Assembly (NCBI RefSeq): GCF_019703835.1
Contig: NZ_AP023054.1
Span: 3,533,580-3,597,579 of the forward strand
Source: Thaumasiovibrio subtropicus
GTDB taxonomy: Bacteria > Pseudomonadota > Gammaproteobacteria > Enterobacterales > Vibrionaceae
Direction: 5' to 3'
DNA length: 64,000 bases
The translations under genes were made by a program, and so were the position numbers. The first letter of the stretch is position 1. The number at the start of each line of letters is the position of its first letter. The notes under the pieces are model-generated. The model saw only the letters and a list, made by a program, of their open reading frames with translations. It did no database searches and had not been told where the DNA came from. Of this stretch, positions 31,003 through 48,866 are shown in pieces.

Positions 31003-32262
31003 CTACCGCGCTGTCGCAGCTCGCTCAACCGGAATGTTAAGCAAACCATCTGCAACAGAGCTTGGTGATGCAACCATAAATCCTAGATTTTGAGGACGGT
31101 GAAGTTCGTGGGCACCATCCAATACTGTTAAATCAATGATTGCATTAGGAATGCCTGCTCGGTACAAACGAGAAGCTAAATGGCTACTGTCTACCTGAAA
31201 AGTGAATTTTTCGCTCTCCCATCGCCACGACTCCGGTATTGGTGGTGCGTTCCATCCATGTGAATTTAGCACCCATAGGGCATATGACGAGATCTCTGGC
31301 TCCAATTTCAAATAAGCACTAAACATGGAGCCGTGCATCTTAGTAGCATGGATATTATGCCCCCATACTGCCATTTGGGTATCACCGAGTCCAAACCATT
31401 CGTCACGCAACCAGCGCAAGTTATCGGCCGATTGTGCATCAGCATAATGGTAAGCCTCATTATTGAAATTAGTAACAGCATGCGCTTGCATACTCCTCAC
31501 CTGCTGAAGCCAGTAGCTCGCATACGATCGAAAGTCTCTTGGGTTTTCGGGATCATAAGGCGGGACCACCTCCAATGCTTTTTGCTTTACTAAACGCGGT
31601 TCAACAGCTTGCAAAGCGGCTAACAGACGATTATGCAGAGCAAGAGTGTAGTCTACCCCCGTGTACCAGGGGCAGGCCATGATTGGAGCTATCTCCTTTA
31701 CTTCCCGCAACTCATCCGCTTTGAGGCCATTATCGAGCAGGTACGTTTCCAATTCCTCATACATAACGCTACAGCCTGGATCGCTGCTTATCCGTGATTC
31801 ATAGCCAACCAAGATTAGCGGATGCGAGGACTGATCGACACTATTAACATATTCAAATAGATAACCAACCTCATTACTATGCCTTAACATAAAGTGAAAA
31901 TTGGCGTCAGGCCCGACGACGCCATCCTGAAGCGCTTGCTTCCCGGTAAGATAGTTTTGCCAGGCGACCAATCCATCATAAAGCCCTGACTCCATCGCGA
32001 TAAAACCAAGCTCTCCCTGATCATGCATCGCCTTTAAAAGTCGGCTCTTGGTTTCAAAGGTAGCTCCACCTTGATGTGAAGCCTCCCCCAAACCAATAAG
32101 CTGATACTTGCTTAATAATTCTACAATGGGTTGCAAGTCACTCGCTGGTACATCAAAACGATCTGATATTGGATAGTAATCAAAAGGGTCCAGTGACTCT
32201 TCTGATGAGTTACACCCCATTAATAATAAAACGCATAATAAGAGATAGCCAAGCCTAGTCAT
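31003..32262 (-). CDS. Erythromycin-esterase-family lipoprotein
   Basis: 419 residues. The N-terminus is a lipoprotein signal with lipobox LLMGC (Cys16), so the protein is probably membrane-anchored outside the cytoplasm. The body matches the EreA/EreB-like family: LIGLGEASHQGGATFETKSRLLKAM holds the catalytic GE and H, AMESG follows, and AVWGHNIHATK carries a second conserved histidine. Ere enzymes open macrolide lactones, but most family members have unknown substrates and macrolide resistance must not be assumed. It lies between ilvY and a degenerate IS630 element, which may mean it was gained. Confidence 0.8.
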   Translation of the reverse strand: MTRLGYLLLCVLLLMGCNSSEESLDPFDYYPISDRFDVPASDLQPIVELLSKYQLIGLGEASHQGGATFETKSRLLKAMHDQGELGFIAMESGLYDGLVAWQNYLTGKQALQDGVVGPDANFHFMLRHSNEVGYLFEYVNSVDQSSHPLILVGYESRISSDPGCSVMYEELETYLLDNGLKADELREVKEIAPIMACPWYTGVDYTLALHNRLLAALQAVEPRLVKQKALEVVPPYDPENPRDFRSYASYWLQQVRSMQAHAVTNFNNEAYHYADAQSADNLRWLRDEWFGLGDTQMAVWGHNIHATKMHGSMFSAYLKLEPEISSYALWVLNSHGWNAPPIPESWRWESEKFTFQVDSSHLASRLYRAGIPNAIIDLTVLDGAHELHRPQNLGFMVASPSSVADGLLNIPVERAATAR

Positions 32263-32546
32263 TGCTCATCCTTAAACAGTGAAATCCCAGAATATTAGAC
32301 ACAATAAACAACTGATTGCATATCCATATTTGATGAGCACTCGATCAACGGTGCGGAATTATCGAGGCGAACGTTAGTCATTACATTTATAAATAGATCC
32401 ACGATTGCTTTTGTAACCGAAGATATTTGATAAAAGGTAAAATAGATAAACGAGTTTCAGTGAAGAGGCGAAGTTTCTGGCTTCGTAAATACAAATGGAA
32501 GATAGCAAAAACGATCTTTCGGTGGAGACGTCTGATCTTAGGCTTA
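32263..32546. other. Intergenic between lipoprotein gene and IS element
   Basis: 284 AT-rich bases with no convincing gene. A frame at 32427-32738 runs from here into the IS end but has no ribosome site and reads antisense to the transposase. The promoter of the lipoprotein gene should be here; no hexamers are proposed. Confidence 0.4.
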
Positions 32547-33656
32547 TACCAATCTGGAAAATTAACTGGTCAGTTTAATCCAGTCTCTGGTGCACATTTT
32601 GGTCACTCTATCTGCACGCTTCAAGAATCGATTCCATGCAGTGCATACTTTCGACACAATATCTTCGTAGTCGGTAAAACTCTGATTGGCAAGATAGTGT
32701 TGTCTGAGCCAACTCCACACTTGTTCTATAGGATTTAGCTCTGGTGAATATGGCGGGAGCTTGATGATACTGACATTACTGAACTGTTCTGCAATGTCAT
32801 TTGTATGCCAGCCAGCGCCATCCATAATGATCACTGCGTGACGACCTTTTTCGGTCACCGCGGAGATCTGCTTAAGGTGCTCAACCATAATGTCCTTGTT
32901 AACCCAAGGAACGACCAGCGCCTCGCCAATACCTCTAGCGGGACATACTGAGCCAAACAAATACGCATATTCAAACTGCTGCTGTTTAACTGCTCTTGGT
33001 CTTGATCCCCGTTTAGCCCAAAGTCGAGTTGTCGTGTTTTGCTGACCAAATCTTGCTTCATCTTGAAACCAGACATCGACGTTATCAAGCCCCATGTGAC
33101 CGGGGATCTTAAGGATCGTTTCAATTTTGAATTTTTTTAAAATCGTCTTGGGTTTGCTGGGATTGACGAGGGTGCTTGGAGCGTGATGTTATCCAAGAGA
33201 AGCCCATGTGACTAAGCAAATAGTAGATAGAGTCTGGGTGGTAGTGTTTACCAAACTCTTTCACGATATAAGCATGAATATCAGTACCTGTTAACCTCCC
33301 CAGATGAATCTTCGGCACGTGCCTTTATAAACAGGCTTAGCTGTTCACGTTGCTGAGTATTGAGGAATGCTGGGCGACCCGTTCTTGGTTTCTCTTGCAG
33401 CCCTTCAAGCCCTTCTTCAAGGAATGTTTGTACCCACTTATTCACACTCGTTCTGCTTACCTTAAGGAACTTAGCAATTTGGGTTCGAGAGTGACCATCT
33501 TTAAAGTGTGCCAATGCGAGCAATCGCATCTTCATCTGAATAGATTTTTGTTGGCTAGCAAGCTTTTTGAAATTAATGGTATCGAGGCTGTCCATAGCGT
33601 CTTTTTCATGAAGAAGTAACAGCCTCAATTAGATCATATTTTTACTTAGAATGGTA
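32547..33656 (-). mobile_element. Degenerate IS630-family insertion sequence
   Basis: About 1.1 kb, flanked by TA on both sides, as expected for IS630. The ends share a short inverted repeat (left TACCAATCT, right complement TACCATTCT). It carries one transposase frame, broken twice. The right end is followed by a tandem copy of its last 40 bases. Confidence 0.8.
32562..33595 (-). pseudogene. IS630-family transposase, two frameshifts
   Basis: Three fragments in different frames together give one IS630 transposase. The first (33281-33595, MDSLDTINFKK) holds the helix-turn-helix (RTQIAKFLKVSRTSVNKWVQ, TGRPAFL). The second continues GRLTGTDIHAYIVKEFGKHYHPDSIYYLL. The third holds the DDE residues: VWFQDEARFG, IIMDGAGWHTN and PELNPIEQVW. 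The first break is in a run of four G near 33298, the second in a run of seven A near 33131 (minus-strand sense). Removing one base at each restores a continuous frame. Either the copy is dead or the runs are misread; slippage-based expression is a weaker option because two shifts are needed. Confidence 0.85.
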
Positions 33657-33697
33657 TAACAGCCTCAATTAGATCATATTTTTACTTAGAATGGTAT
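33618..33697. repeat. 40-bp tandem duplication at the IS right end
   Basis: AACAGCCTCAATTAGATCAT and the following 20 bases, ending in ATGGTAT, occur twice in tandem without mismatch (33618-33657 and 33658-33697). The unit contains the right terminal repeat of the IS630 element. It may be a remnant of two adjacent insertions or of an aberrant excision. Confidence 0.9.
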
Positions 33698-33770
33698 TAA
33701 TATAAGTTTCGGAAGGGACTAGAACTGGACGCCACCAAAGTGCCAGCACTTTTGGGAACGTCAGATACAT
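33698..33770 (-). other. Possible decayed tRNA 3' fragment
   Basis: On the minus strand CCAGTTCTAGTCCCTTCCGA followed by AACTTATATTAATACC echoes the T-arm and downstream sequence of the nearby tRNA-Asp (GGTTCGAGTCCC...CTTATACTAAGCCC). No cloverleaf can be formed, so at most this is a remnant or duplicated flank beside the IS. Confidence 0.3.
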
Positions 33771-33797
33771 AAAAGCCCCGTCTTTCGACAGGGCTTA
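33771..33797 (-). terminator. Terminator of the downstream rRNA operon
   Basis: Stem AGCCCTGTC with GACGGGGCT (one wobble) closing a GAAA loop, followed on the minus strand by TTTTAT. It lies a few bases after tRNA-Asp and ends the rRNA operon. Confidence 0.85.
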
Positions 33798-33804
33798 GTA
33801 TAAG

Positions 33805-33881
33805 TGGCGGAGCGGACGGGACTCGAACCCGCGACCCCCGGCGTGACAGGCCGGTATTCTAACCAACTGAACTACCGCTCC
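33805..33881 (-). tRNA. tRNA-Asp (GTC)
   Basis: 77 nt with encoded CCA. Cloverleaf: acceptor GGAGCGG/CCGCTCC, D-arm TAGTTCAGTTGGTTAGA, anticodon stem CCGGC around loop CTGTCAC, T-arm GCGGGTTCGAGTCCCGT. It is the last gene of the downstream rRNA operon, 55 bases after 5S. Confidence 0.97.
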
Positions 33882-33935
33882 ACACGGTGCTTTGATTGAA
33901 GTCTTACACTTTCTGCTTCAAACAAGCGATGTTCA

Positions 33936-34055
33936 AAGCCTGGCGATGTCCTACTCTCACATGGGGAGGCCCCACACTACCATCGGCGCTATTGCGTTTC
34001 ACTACTGAGTTCGGCATGGAGTCAGGTGGGTCCACAATGCTATGGTCGCCAAGCA
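33936..34055 (-). rRNA. rrf: 5S ribosomal RNA, downstream operon
   Basis: About 120 nt, starting TGCTTGGCGACCATAGC and ending ATCGCCAGGC, with the usual 5S arms. It differs from the other copy by a G/A change in the GGGGAGGCCCC region. The exact 3' end is approximate. Confidence 0.95.
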
Positions 34056-34140
34056 AAATTTGTTCAAACTATGAAAACTGGCTAGTGTTCTTCTTCACAT
34101 TCAAGCGCGATTAAGTCCGATAAAACACCTTGGGTGTTGT

Positions 34141-37024
<2,884 letters not shown>

Positions 37025-37202
37025 ATACAACCCCAAGGGGTTTTGTATGACAGCAACCAAGGTTTACATGTTTTCGCCGGACTCAATACAAGACACTTGA
37101 ATGTGTTTGTTGTATTTACTTGCGTAAATACATTTGAGAACTTGTTCATTTTTCAATGAACGATTCAATCTATCGATTGAATTTACTAGTCAGCTTTCCA
37201 GT

Positions 37203-37216
37203 TTGTTAAAGAGCAT
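37203..37216 (-). promoter_or_regulatory. boxA-like antitermination site in 16S-23S spacer
   Basis: On the minus strand ATGCTCTTTAACAA, a close match to rrn boxA (TGCTCTTTA), lies between tRNA-Ala and 23S. The same element is found in the other spacer at 42774-42785. Confidence 0.7.
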
Positions 37217-37272
37217 GTGAATCTATCAAAGACCACTTTTTAAATATTCTCTGCGAGAAAACACTTAAAGAG

Positions 37273-37348
37273 TGGTGGAGCTAAGCAGGATCGAACTGCT
37301 GACCTCCTGCGTGCAAAGCAGGCGCTCTCCCAGCTGAGCTATAGCCCC
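37273..37348 (-). tRNA. tRNA-Ala (TGC)
   Basis: 76 nt with encoded CCA, acceptor GGGGCTA, anticodon loop TTTGCAC. It is second in the Ile-Ala pair of the 16S-23S spacer. Confidence 0.98.
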
Positions 37349-37393
37349 ATCATTGAATGACCTTAGTCGTACCACCATCTCTGGGAGGAGAAG

Positions 37394-37470
<77 letters not shown>

Positions 37471-37541
37471 ATCTAAGGCATTCTTTCACATTACGACCAA
37501 GCAATCTGTGTGGACACTGCATTTAACAGCAGTCTTATCGT

Positions 37542-39093
<1,552 letters not shown>

Positions 39094-39466
39094 AAGATTT
39101 TTGATTTGGGCTCAATGAATACTGATATTCACTACCGAAGTAATGAACGAATTGACTGTGCTAAGACCGAAGTCTTAATTTGGTCACTAGTATCATCGAT
39201 GCCATATTTGCTTTCACTTTTTAAAAGTGAAGACAAACAGTTTTGACTATCTATTCAACGAGTGCCCACACAGATTGCATGGTCATATTGTTAAAGAACG
39301 TTGACTTTCAATGCGTTAGCCTTGTTGGCTTCAGCAAGTCAGGAGGCGTATAATACGCTGCTCTGATTTTAAGTCAAGATAAGATTCTCGATTTTTTGAA
39401 AATCTTATGTTGACTCCGCTCGCAAGCGAAATCACTTTCTTCTTAGATAAAAAGAAAGAAAATTCA
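39094..39466 (-). other. Spacer between the two rRNA operons: leader, boxA, promoter
   Basis: 373 bases without a gene. From right to left on the minus strand it holds the tail after 5S of the upstream operon, an AT-rich hairpin near 39381-39406, the rrn promoter, boxA (39288-39299) and the processing-stem strand (39262-39284). No strong terminator with a T-run was found after the upstream 5S, so read-through from one operon to the next is possible. Confidence 0.6.
39350..39377 (-). promoter_or_regulatory. rRNA promoter of the downstream operon
   Basis: On the minus strand -35 TTGACT (39372-39377), 16-base spacer and -10 TATTAT (39350-39355), then a GC-rich discriminator (ACGCCTCC) typical of ppGpp-sensitive rRNA promoters. 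AT-rich sequence upstream may act as an UP element. The start is about 250 bases before 16S. Confidence 0.8.
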
Positions 39467-39586
39467 AAGCCTGGCGATGTCCTACTCTCACATGGGGAGA
39501 CCCCACACTACCATCGGCGCTATTGCGTTTCACTACTGAGTTCGGCATGGAGTCAGGTGGGTCCACAATGCTATGGTCGCCAAGCA
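39467..39586 (-). rRNA. rrf: 5S ribosomal RNA, upstream operon
   Basis: About 120 nt, same ends as the other copy and nearly identical. No tRNA follows it, unlike the other operon. Confidence 0.95.
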
Positions 39587-39673
39587 AAATTTGTTCAAAC
39601 TAGGAAAGCTGATTCGTCTTGCTCTCAACACACTCAAGCACGATTAAGTCCGATAAAACACCTTGGGTGTTGT

Positions 39674-42558
<2,885 letters not shown>

Positions 42559-42901
42559 ATACAACCCCAAGGCGTCTTTATTTCACTTTAGAAAAGTGAA
42601 GACACATAGGCGTATAGCAAACAACCAAGGTTTACATGTTTTCGCCGGACTCAATACAAGACACTTGAATGTGTTTGTTGTATTTACTTGCGTAAATACG
42701 ATTTGAGAACTTGTTCATTTTTCAATGAACGATTCAATCTATTCGATTGAATTTACTAGTCAGCTTTCCAGTTTGTTAAAGAGCATTAAAGCAAACAGCT
42801 TTAATCAATAGCACTTGCTATTCATTAAGGCTTTCTGCTTTGTTCTTACATTATTACCAAGCAATCTGTGTGGACACTGCATTTAACAGCAGCCTTATCG
42901 T
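42559..42901 (-). other. 16S-23S spacer without tRNA
   Basis: 343 bases. It contains boxA (42774-42785) and the 16S trailer strand of the processing stem (about 42856-42877), but no cloverleaf could be built, including Ile, Ala or Glu. The 3' half is close to the other operon's spacer; the 5' part is unique and carries short AT-rich inverted repeats (TTTCACTTTAGAAAAGTGAA). Confidence 0.8.
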
Positions 42902-44453
<1,552 letters not shown>

Positions 44454-44953
44454 AAGTTTTGTTGGTCTTTCGACCGGCTCAATGAATACTGATATTACTT
44501 ATTGCTAAGTAATGAATTGACTGTGCTAAGACCGAAGTCTTAATTTGGTCACTAGTATCATTGATAAATCTTTAGACTATCTATTCAACGAGTGCCCACA
44601 CAGATTGCATGGTCATATTGTTAAAGAACATACTGCTTAATCTTAATTTTTAAGGCTTTCGCTCATAATCTTAAGCAGGGTTGGCATTTTAGCTAATTAA
44701 CAAAGTGTGTCAAACACTTTATCGATTTAATTTTCTAAACAGCCTAATTTTTACCGCTTGGCTAGCTCTCTTCCGAGCCGCTCTCCGTGTCGGTGAGGCG
44801 GCATTATAGAGATCTAAATCACACTGACAACCCCTTTTTTGAAGTTTTTTTAAAAAAGCTTACCAACAGGTTACTATTCCAACGAATCGCTAGTTTTAGC
44901 AGCAAAATAGGCTATTTTAGCCATAGGTAAATGTCATTAATGGAGCCTGTTGA
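44454..44953. other. rRNA leader and yrdA upstream region
   Basis: 500 bases without a gene. The left 350 bases are the leader of the upstream rRNA operon with boxA (44618-44629) and the processing strand. The rrn promoter is at 44803-44830. The remaining bases to the yrdA ATG should hold its promoter; no hexamers are proposed. Confidence 0.6.
44803..44830 (-). promoter_or_regulatory. rRNA P1-type promoter of the upstream operon
   Basis: On the minus strand -35 TTGTCA (44825-44830), 16-base spacer, -10 TATAAT (44803-44808), then the GC-rich discriminator GCCGCCTCACC. Upstream A and T runs (about 44837-44862) look like an UP element. The leader to 16S is about 343 bases. Confidence 0.9.
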
Positions 44954-45487
44954 ATGAATTCCCACATTAGACCTTATAAAAACATATCTCCTATCTTTGA
45001 CCAAAGTGTCTTTGTCGATAGCAGCGCGGTAATTGTCGGCGATATTCATTTAGGTATAGATAGCAGTGTTTGGCCTCTGGTTGCAGCGAGAGGTGATGTT
45101 AACCATATTCGTATCGGTGAACGCACTAACATTCAAGATGGTAGCGTCTTGCATGTTACCCGTGTGAGTGAACAAAACCCAAAGGGCTACCCACTTATTA
45201 TTGGAGATGATGTGACAGTGGGTCATAAAGCCATGCTGCATGGCTGTACTGTCGGAAATCGCATTCTCATCGGGATGGGCGCTATCATACTTGACGGCGC
45301 AGTGATCGAAGATGATGTCATTATTGGTGCAGGGAGTTTAGTTCCCCCTGGCAAGCGATTAGAAAGTGGCTACCTTTATGTTGGCAGCCCTGTTAAAGCG
45401 GCACGACCACTGAAAGAAGCAGAGTTATCCTTTCTCCCTGCATCCGCAGACAACTACGTCCGGCTAAAAAACGAGTATTTAGCCTAA
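44954..45487 (+). CDS. yrdA: Gamma-carbonic-anhydrase-family protein YrdA
   Basis: 177 residues, left-handed beta-helix hexapeptide repeats throughout (VIVGDIHLG, IRIGERTNIQDGSVLH, VTVGHKAMLHGCTVGN, ILIGMGAIILDGAVI). Histidines at LHVT, VGHKAMLHGC are the zinc-site ligands of the trimeric gamma class. Enzyme activity has been hard to show for bacterial members, so the product name stays at family level. It is near aroE and a DUF1488 gene as in E. coli (yrdA-yrdB-aroE), but faces them. Confidence 0.92.
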   Translation: MNSHIRPYKNISPIFDQSVFVDSSAVIVGDIHLGIDSSVWPLVAARGDVNHIRIGERTNIQDGSVLHVTRVSEQNPKGYPLIIGDDVTVGHKAMLHGCTVGNRILIGMGAIILDGAVIEDDVIIGAGSLVPPGKRLESGYLYVGSPVKAARPLKEAELSFLPASADNYVRLKNEYLA

Positions 45488-45507
45488 TCGAGATCATAAA
45501 GCACAAA

Positions 45508-45537
45508 GCCGCGCAGGTGAAATGCGCGGCTTGTTAT
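45508..45537 (+). terminator. yrdA terminator
   Basis: 8-bp perfect stem GCCGCGCA with TGCGCGGC, 7-base loop, then TTGTTAT. It sits between convergent yrdA and the DUF1488 gene. Confidence 0.75.
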
Positions 45538-45553
45538 CGACCCGAATTAAGAA

Positions 45554-45817
45554 CTACTTGATCACGACACGCCCGTCGGTATCAAAATCTTCATCTTCAA
45601 TCCGCTCTTCAGCAATTTCCTCTAGGTCAAAGCGCGAGTCACTAAACTGTGCCAATATCTCTTGTTCATTGCTTAGCGGCTTCCCCGCCGTCATAACTAG
45701 CCAGTGAGTTGAGACAAAACACTCAATGAGCGCACCAGACTGTTGCGCTGGAAAAATCACGCCAGCGTTGACCGCATCATAGGTTTGTATATCTGGAAAG
45801 AGTATAGACTGGTTCAT
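45554..45817 (-). CDS. DUF1488 family protein (YrdB-like)
   Basis: 87 residues of the small DUF1488 family, matching in size and position the E. coli yrdB product beside aroE. The protein starts MNQSILFPDIQTYDAVNAGVIFPAQQSGALIECFVS and is acidic at the C-terminus. Function unknown in the family. It begins 11 bases after the aroE stop and closes the tsaC-hemF-aroE run. Confidence 0.85.
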   Translation of the reverse strand: MNQSILFPDIQTYDAVNAGVIFPAQQSGALIECFVSTHWLVMTAGKPLSNEQEILAQFSDSRFDLEEIAEERIEDEDFDTDGRVVIK

Positions 45818-45828
45818 TCATTCACTAT

Positions 45829-46653
45829 TTATTGTTGAAGTTGACGACGTAACTCTCGCAACACTTGGTTTGTACCTGGACGAAGGCCACGCCAAAGCAT
45901 AAAACTCTCAGCAGCCTGACCAACCAGCATACCTAGGCCATCAATCACCTGCTTAGCGCCATTATTCAGCGCCCACTGATTAAACGCTGTTGTTTCAGCA
46001 CGGTAAACCATGTCATAGCAAACGACATTTGGGCCAATAACACTTGCGCTAATCGCCGGAATATTGCCGGAAAGCCCAGCAGAGGTTGAGTTAATCACCA
46101 CATCGACGGCACAGTTGCCAACTTCTGCCAAGCTGATCGCTTTGACATCACCATGCTCAGCAAACATCTCCGCTAACTGGCGCGCCTTCGCTACTGTTCG
46201 GTTTGCTATAGTAATGGATGCTGGTTGCTGCTCTAAGAGTGGCAACACCACACCACGCGCAGCCCCTCCTGCACCAAGTACTAAGAGGTGAGCCCCCTTC
46301 AAGGTCACTTGATTTCGAAGCAAATCTTGAACGAGCCCTTCACCATCGGTGTTATCCCCTAATACCCCACCATCATCGAGTCTTTTCAGAGTATTTACCG
46401 CTCCAGCCAAGCGCGCGCGTTCCGTCAACTGCGTAGCAAACTCAAACGCCGCCTCTTTAAAAGGGGCGGTAATGTTGCATCCTTTACCACCTTCCTTAAA
46501 GAAGTGCGTGACGGAATCAGTAAACTGAAGATCATCTTCTTCAAACTGAGCCGTGTATTCAATTGACTGTGCCGTTTGGCGAGCAAACATCGTATGTATC
46601 AGCGGTGACTTACTTTGGGCTATTGGGTTGCCGTAAACGCGATATCTATCCAT
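45829..46653 (-). CDS. aroE: Shikimate dehydrogenase (NADP)
   Basis: Reduces 3-dehydroshikimate with NADPH in aromatic amino-acid synthesis; 274 residues. Substrate motif [13 protein letters not shown] near the start, the [11 protein letters not shown] strand with the catalytic lysine, the cofactor motif [20 protein letters not shown] (NADP phosphate binding) and NSTSAGL. It follows hemF by 33 bases in the same direction. Confidence 0.97.
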   Translation of the reverse strand: MDRYRVYGNPIAQSKSPLIHTMFARQTAQSIEYTAQFEEDDLQFTDSVTHFFKEGGKGCNITAPFKEAAFEFATQLTERARLAGAVNTLKRLDDGGVLGDNTDGEGLVQDLLRNQVTLKGAHLLVLGAGGAARGVVLPLLEQQPASITIANRTVAKARQLAEMFAEHGDVKAISLAEVGNCAVDVVINSTSAGLSGNIPAISASVIGPNVVCYDMVYRAETTAFNQWALNNGAKQVIDGLGMLVGQAAESFMLWRGLRPGTNQVLRELRRQLQQ

Positions 46654-46686
46654 ATATCATTCCTTCTCGTCCTTTCTCAGCACACT

Positions 46687-47631
<945 letters not shown>

Positions 47632-47652
47632 TTATTGGTGGAGGTGAGCTAC

Positions 47653-48207
47653 TTAGCCTTGACGAAAAACCTTTCCTGTCTGTGCATCTCGGATCTCTGA
47701 AGGGTTCTCTCGCCCTCCTGTCTCACCTGAAAACAGCACAACTTTATCGCCCAGCTGTTCTACAACCTCTTCCGACGTGCGACAAGGTGGCTCTCCGGTT
47801 AGATTAGCACTCGTAGATGTAATCGGTTTTCCATAAGCACGGCATAGTGCTTGAACCAAGGGATGATCACTCACGCGAACCGCAATAGTATCAAACTGTC
47901 CGGTTAAAAACTGAGGGACGGTAGGTTTAGCAGGCATCACCCAGGTGACCGGACCTGGCCAAGTGTCAGCAATCGTCGCACGTTGCGATTCAGATAGCTG
48001 ACTATCATCAATATAGTCTTGAAGCTGCGCATAATCCGCTGCGATAAGAATGAGGCCTTTTTCGACTGGACGTTGTTTGAGCGCTAATAAACGCTGAACC
48101 GCTAGCTCACTATCCGGATCACACCCTACACCAAAAACGGCTTCTGTCGGATAGGCAATCACGTTGCCAGACTTTAGCGCATCAACTACTTGAGAGAGAT
48201 TATCCAA
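47653..48207 (-). CDS. tsaC: Threonylcarbamoyl-AMP synthase TsaC
   Basis: Makes threonylcarbamoyl-AMP from threonine, bicarbonate and ATP for the t6A37 tRNA modification; 184 residues, the short YrdC-only form. Motifs: the N-terminal [39 protein letters not shown] and [15 protein letters not shown]. It starts the tsaC-hemF-aroE-DUF1488 operon and shares a 168-base divergent region with purE. Confidence 0.96.
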   Translation of the reverse strand: MDNLSQVVDALKSGNVIAYPTEAVFGVGCDPDSELAVQRLLALKQRPVEKGLILIAADYAQLQDYIDDSQLSESQRATIADTWPGPVTWVMPAKPTVPQFLTGQFDTIAVRVSDHPLVQALCRAYGKPITSTSANLTGEPPCRTSEEVVEQLGDKVVLFSGETGGRENPSEIRDAQTGKVFRQG

Positions 48208-48293
48208 GGTTCCATTCCTACTTTGTTAAATTCGTGTTTCGTAGTGTAGCCATTTCCATTGTTCGGCACCATGCTCATGCTGCTCTCACCTTG

Positions 48294-48331
48294 ACGCAAA
48301 CGTTTTCCTTCCGCGAAAATCCCCGTATAAT
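48294..48331 (+). promoter_or_regulatory. purE promoter with PurR operator
   Basis: ACGCAAACGTTTTCCT (48294-48309) matches the PurR consensus ACGCAAACGTTTGCGT at 13 of 16 positions, with the full central CGCAAACGTTT. A -10 TATAAT lies at 48326-48331 with a -35-like TTTTCC at 48303-48308 (17-base spacer), so bound PurR would cover the -35. Purine repression of purEK is inferred from this. Confidence 0.8.
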
Positions 48332-48375
48332 GCGCGCAGATTATCTTCACGCTTAACACATTTAAGGAGTTCGGG

Positions 48376-48864
48376 ATGAAAGTTGGAATTATCATGGGGT
48401 CAAAGTCGGACTGGCCTACAATGCAGCACGCTGCAGAAATGCTAGATCGCTTCAATGTCCCTTATGAAACCAAAGTGGTTTCAGCACACCGTACCCCTCA
48501 ATTACTGGCTGAGTATGCAGAGAGCGCAGCTGAGCGTGGCATCAAAGTGATCATCGCAGGTGCTGGCGGTGCCGCACATCTTCCCGGTATGACGGCTGCA
48601 TTTACTAGCTTGCCTGTACTTGGTGTCCCTGTTCAATCACGTGCGCTAAAAGGCATGGATTCACTCCTTTCCATCGTGCAAATGCCAAAAGGGGTTGCCG
48701 TAGGGACTTTGGCGATTGGCGATGCAGGAGCTGCCAATGCTGGCCTACTAGCCGCACAAATCCTTGCCACACATGATGCTGAGTTAATGAAAAAAGTGGA
48801 TGCATTCCGCAAAGAGCAAACAGACACCGTACTGGCAAACCCAAATCCTGCTGAGGACGCGTAA
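48376..48864 (+). CDS. purE: N5-carboxyaminoimidazole ribonucleotide mutase PurE
   Basis: Class I PurE, 162 residues, moves the carboxyl group from N5-CAIR to CAIR in purine synthesis. The conserved [22 protein letters not shown] (catalytic His) and [13 protein letters not shown] motifs are present. A ribosome site (AAGGAG) precedes the start. It is followed after two bases by purK. Confidence 0.98.
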   Translation: MKVGIIMGSKSDWPTMQHAAEMLDRFNVPYETKVVSAHRTPQLLAEYAESAAERGIKVIIAGAGGAAHLPGMTAAFTSLPVLGVPVQSRALKGMDSLLSIVQMPKGVAVGTLAIGDAGAANAGLLAAQILATHDAELMKKVDAFRKEQTDTVLANPNPAEDA

Positions 48865-48866
48865 TC

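Noticed and set aside
31003-32262. Calling the lipoprotein a macrolide resistance gene
   Set aside because: The family has many members without this activity, and the lipoprotein signal places it outside the cytoplasm.
32427-32738. 103-codon plus-strand frame at the IS left end
   Set aside because: It is antisense to the transposase end, lacks a ribosome site and resembles no family.
33100-33300. Programmed frameshifting in the IS630 transposase
   Set aside because: Two separate shifts in the same direction would be needed; misreading or decay is simpler.
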